Source: Macquaria australasica
Lineage: Eukaryota; Chordata; Actinopteri; Centrarchiformes; Percichthyidae
Reading direction: 5' to 3'
Assembly (NCBI GenBank): GCA_005408345.1
Contig: SEMN01000457.1
Coordinates: 1-64,000, forward strand
Length of the DNA stretch: 64,000 nucleotides
Position numbers and translations under genes: made by a program. Shown piece after piece: positions 41,101-47,100 of the stretch. Within the stretch, counting starts at the first letter, position 1. Each line of letters begins with the position of its first letter. A model generated the notes under the pieces. That model was not told where the DNA came from. It ran no database searches and saw only the letters and a program-made list of their open reading frames with translations.

Positions 41101-44100
41101 AGACATCATACTTATATTAACTACAATGTGCATGCCTACACTCATTAGGAATTGGTGATATACAGTGATAACTAATGGTATGCAAGGGGACATACATGGC
41201 CTTAAGGGGCTGCAGTGTAGCTGCTCAGTGGCCAACTGATCAGATTGTAGCGTATTAAGAGTTTTGCAACCCGACTCGTATTGTGTTTTGGGTTGGGATC
41301 TTTCTCTCTCTGACTGTGAGACCAATTATCCCACAGTCAGATAGGACATACATGCGTCCATGTGTGTTATGTTTAGCAAATTTCTTCACAATGCCAAGTG
41401 GGAAGAGAAAGACAGAGTGCATTGAACTGATGAACTAATGGTCAGTAATGAGTGAAATAAAGAAAAAATATAGCTTCAGGTCTCAAATTTGGCAGCACCA
41501 GAGAATTACGCTCACTCACAGTTGAGTTGGATGTGAAATAGCTCTGTGTTGTAAAATGCTACATCTGGATGGCTGATGTCTGACACAGATTAGCCTCGAC
41601 TTGCAGTGAACTCTGACCTCCAAGCCAAATGTGTATTATACTGCCCCTCCACCCAACACATCACAGGGTTCAAATATGTGTCACTGATACTGAATTCTGA
41701 AGCTGGCACAAGTTCATATGACAAATTCACTATCAGAAGTATTATCAGTTCAAAAAGAACTCATGTAATAAATACATACATTTACTGTGAATATGTCATT
41801 AGTTTACAGTGCCAGTGTATATTTTTCTCATTTTGTTTAACTACAAAAAATGATGAAATGGAACACAGTTTGGCTTTATACTAACTAGATGACTAAACGT
41901 TTTCTAGCTGTTAGATCAATTTAAAGGTACCTTGTTGACTTTCTGACCACTGGTGATGCTATAGACCCCTTTCTGTAAATAACCATTCTGATTTTTTGTG
42001 GGCGGAGCTTAGGTGGAGACAGAATAATTCCCTGAACACTATGGCCAATGCTAGCTAGCAAGTTTTTTTGGCTTGTTTTTTAACAATGGTTGAAGAAAAT
42101 ACGAGTTTCTCTGAATATGGTCACTCACTCTCCAGGACCGTCAATGTTAACTTCAAAAAGTTAACATTGACCAATGGGACAATTCTGACAGGCCAGGCAC
42201 ACACACACACACTGCGCCTTCTCACTGTTGAAGTTCCCTCTCCCTTTGTAGAAAGGGAGACGACAGTTCAAGAGTTTCCTCTAGGCTTTGTCTCTGGCCA
42301 TACAACTAGCTAACAAAGTTAGCTAATGCCCTTAATTCCATACCTACAACAGACAATACTTTATTTAACCTTACCTGATATGAAGTGTGCACTACAAACA
42401 CGAACATTTTCATGATCGCCTCAGTCCAAGCCTTTCGTCTTATCACGTTTCACCATAACATTAGTTGTCTTGATTTCTTTTGACTGGCAGTGGCAGCTTG
42501 TATGCGATAAAATTTCAATTTGGGGCCATTACTCCTGACTCGTGTTTGCCTCCAATTTTTTGTTTGTTTTGCCTCCAGCTAATGCTGTGACGTTATCATG
42601 ATGTTGCCACTGTGTTTTGATGAGAACTCAGTTCATTTGTATCTCCTGTTCTTCGAGCACATACACAAGAACACACATGTACATGCACAAGCACAAGTGT
42701 GACGCGATACACTTTACTGACATCTACAGAAGCCAGTAATATAAAAGTGTAGTGCATGCAAGCCATGCTGTTACACTGATTGATAGTTGGTGGCAGTATA
42801 ATGTGCCAAGAAACATAGGAATGTACCAGAAAAAGACAGTGAAGAAGAAGACTGGCTAACCTTTAACCACATACTATAATTATTTCATGAAAATGTATAA
42901 TTTATATTGTAGTAAAAGCCTTAAGCAGCATTTGGTATATACAGAGGTATTTGCTCCATTTAAATCTGCACTCATTATTTTTGTATATATTAACAATGGA
43001 TCCAGTGGTCATGAATAACCCATACAGAACTATCTTCACTTCACTCTGCAGTTCCCCTCAGCTCTACAGAGCTTTTTAGGCTTTTTCAGTTAATTGTTTT
43101 GGTTGTATGGCCTCCTTCAGTGTTTTGTTCAGTCTCATCACTCTCATCAACCTCGTTTCCAGCTGCAACAGGCAGCTGTTTTCAGCAAAACTCTGTCAAA
43201 CCCACTGTACACTACCTGTCCAGCACCAAACAGCACATAGACAAAGTTAATAACTAGCTGGGGAAGATAGTGGAGCATTTAGAGAGTGTATATTAAGAAT
43301 ATTGGCCTTACATTTATCAGGTAGCCATAAACACATCTCTAAAGTGCTAATGTTGTTCTGTGTCTGCTGGATGTGTAAATAGACAACTGTTTGCTAGCAT
43401 GATCATCCTAACCACTTTATAAGGTGATAATATATCTATATATCTATCTATAATATATATGAATTTTTATTTTTTAATCTGATCATCAAAATTATTTGGA
43501 ACAACAAATATCAACAAGAAGCAAGTAAACAGTGGAAACAAATTGACCTTATTGATTAAGGGCAATTTGTTTCCACTTTAAACTGTTGTGCCAAATTCCC
43601 AAACTTTTCCCTGAGCTGAAACATTTTAAATTTTATGGGAAGTTCCAAACCTTTGTGGGACCCTGCATTTCTGTCAGTCTGAGGGCTCAGGGCTATTGGG
43701 CTGTTATAGGCATCATCCTGTAGGCTGGAAGAGCTGGTGATCTGTCAACATACAATATCTGTCACACTCTGACTGACCTCTGAACAGTTGGGGTGGAGCC
43801 CAGGGGCACTAGCGCAAGTCTCAACAGTGTAAAACTACAAATGAACACCACAGACACACAGCTAACCAGAGGTCATGCACCCTGGCCCTCATAAAACGAG
43901 TTTGTGGAAATTGTTTAGATTATTACAACCAAAGCTGCTATTCTTTTCAACAAATTTTGTGAAGCTTATAAAATATTCAGTTTTTAGTTACATTCTGTAC
44001 TCTCAGTTTTGAGGCTGTAATTTGTGCTAATTTGTGGCATTGTTGTATTGGCTTGCATTAATCTGTTCTTGTTATCAAGTACACCCATATTTCTGTAGAC

Positions 44101-47100
44101 ATACTGCGGGTTTCCAGTCGGCAATGTGCTGCTTTTATTAATAGCATGCAAGTGACTTCTTCTGTTTCTGCTTCACATCTAACAGTGAGGTTATTCAGTT
44201 AAAGAAAAGGCAGCTGCTTCAAATAGAAACTTATGATGAAAATTCAGTAATGAATGCTAAATTGGCAGGCAGATTTCCCAACCCACATAGCAATCTGAAC
44301 CACTAACCTTTAGGCTCCCACCACCCTGAAAAGTACATTCTCTGTTGAATGCGGAAAGTTGGCGAATATCATTTAAGGGTGGATAGGGGCAGCACTGAGG
44401 ATGCAGCTAGAAGAAGCAGTAATGAATGAACACAGGGCCAAACCATAATCCTCCCTGAGTGGGCATTTATCAGAGCCAACACATCCTTCAGCATTTGCAC
44501 GTGCGCACACACGACATGCTGCTCTAAAGTACTGAGTGCTGATACAGGCCTTGTTTCCGTGCTGCTAATGAAATACTACCCTCCCCCATTAGGAAATACA
44601 AAGTCAGAGCTTTATAAGGACAAACTACAAATCAGTAAAATGTGTTTTACTTCTGTATAATTAACTTCCCAGAACACACTTAAGGCCATTCATTCATTGT
44701 TCCCTCCATTTGTCACTTTTCACTTCTATGCCCTCACTGTGTTAGAACCGTTATGAAAAAGCTTGTAGTAATAGATGTACTGTAGAAGCACATGGTGTGA
44801 GCAAACACAGCACCACTGTCCCCACATGAGCCATCACTCAGATAGGATAACAGGATTTAAAGCTAAACCACTGTCTGTGCAATGTGAATGAAAACAGTCC
44901 ATTCCATCAACTACTTGTCAACGGTGCACAAGCTCCTTACTGTGGACTCATACACCGGATGTATGGACTCCTTATCTGCTAATCCTGCACTGTTAGACAG
45001 CAACTCATGGGGCCTGGTGCCAGAATGCACCTTCTAAATGAGCAAAGAGAGGAAGAAGCATGAATGTGAATGAAGGTCTCAGCATTTAGTTACATTGAGT
45101 AAACTCTAAACTGATATCTGGTAAGTGTGCGTAAACTATGAGCACCAGTCATCTTAAGACAAACAACAGATTCAAGCAGATTCAAGCAGCACCTACCCAG
45201 GGTAAATCCATAGTCTGGTGCTACTTTAGATTTCACAATTTAAAATTCAAACTGATCTTTAATGGCTTAAGCTGCTTGTAAACTACATCATGGCAAAGTC
45301 GCATACATCCTATTTCTGAGACCAACTGGCTTGACACTGTCATGTCCTGTTGGGTTTTGTTCCGTTTCCTGTTTTATTTTGAAATTTTCTTACCTGTCTT
45401 GTTTCTTTAGTTCCTGCCCTCATGTCTCCTTGATTACCCACACATGCTCCCCAGTGCTCACCTGCCCCTGCTTCACTCATTAACCCCCTTCCCTATATAT
45501 ACCGGTCCCCTTCCTTTGTTCTCTGTGGCTTCATACTGCTTGTCTTGTGCTCTTGTTTTGAATGTTATCCTTGTGCTTCTGTTCCTCAAACCTGGACCTG
45601 CCCAATACCTGTCTACCTGCCTGCACCTACGTGTAAGTGTGTTTTTTGTGAAATAAACCTTTGAACTGCTGGAGCCTTGACTGTCTGCATTTGGGTCCTT
45701 CCCTTGCTGCCTAGATGGCATACTGTAATAGATACCTTACACAATTGAAGGAAATTCCGGTTTATTCCAACTTGGCTCTTATTTTGGGGAGAGAGAGAGA
45801 GAGAGAGAGAGAGACACCCCCCCGCCGTATTTCTTGGACACTAAGGTGAATAGAGGGGCAGAGCTGTCAACTGTTCACCACCTGGTGGTGAGTTGGATCA
45901 GATGGCGGGGACGGCTGCCGGACAGACCTGGCAAACCCAAACGTGTAGTGAGGGTGAAGTGGCAACGTCTGGCGGAGGCCCCTGTCTGCGAGATCTTCAA
46001 CTCTCACCTCTGGTGTAATCTGTGGTTTTGTTGGCTTCATCAGGCTGTGACCTTCAGCATGCACTGGGGCGGTTTGCAGCCGAGTGTGAAGCGGCTGGGA
46101 TGAGAGTCGGCACCTCCAAGTCCAAGGCCATGGTTCTCTGCCAGAAAATGGCAGATTGCGTGATTGATAGTCTCTAAAAGTAGAATGGGAGCCAGAGCCT
46201 TCAGCTATCAAGCTCCTCTCCTGTGGAACCAGATCCCAGTTTGTGTATGGGAGGCGGACAACCTCCTCACATTTAAGAGTAGGCTTAAGACTTTCCTCTT
46301 TGATAAAGCTTATAGTAGGGCTGACTCGGGTGACCCCTGAGCCCCCCCTTAGTTATGCTGCTATAGGCCTAGACTGCTGGGGGACTTCCTATGATGCACT
46401 GAGCTCCTCTCTCCTCCTCTTCCTCTCCATCTGTACGCCCTCATATCCCATCAATGCTTGTTATTAATTCAACTTCTTCCCATAGTTGTGTTCTCTCTTT
46501 CTCTCCCCCCCCCCCCCCCTTCTGTTGCTTTCTGCAGGTGTTTCTGCCTCCGGAGCTGTAGAATCTGGGTCTGGTTGCTGCCCCCATGCTCCTGCTCTGC
46601 ACCTGCTGTTGTTGCTCTTAGTGTTGTTTCTGTTGGTGTTAACACCAATTCCATTACCATATCTATTGCCTTACATCCCTATGTGGAACTGTATTGTGCT
46701 GCTGTATGTTCTTTCCTCATCCTCCCCCAACCCAACCGGTCGAGGCAGATGACCGCCCACCTTGAGCCTGGTTCTGCTCGAGGTTTCTACCTGTTAAAAG
46801 GGAGTTTTTCCTTGCCACTGTCGCATAGTGCTGCTCATGGTGGGAACTGTTGGGTCTCTGTAAATATAGTCGGTCTAGACTTGCTCTATTTGAAAAAGTG
46901 CCCTGAGATAACTTTTGTTATGATATGGCGCTATATAAATAAAATTGAATTGAATTGCCCCTTTAGGGTTGGAGGGGAGTTACTGCCCCAGACGAAAGGA
47001 GTTCAAGTATCTCGGGGTCTTGTTCACGAGTGATGGTAAAATGGAGCGTGAGATGGACAGGCGGATTGGTGCAGCATCAGCAGTAATGCGGGCATTGTAC

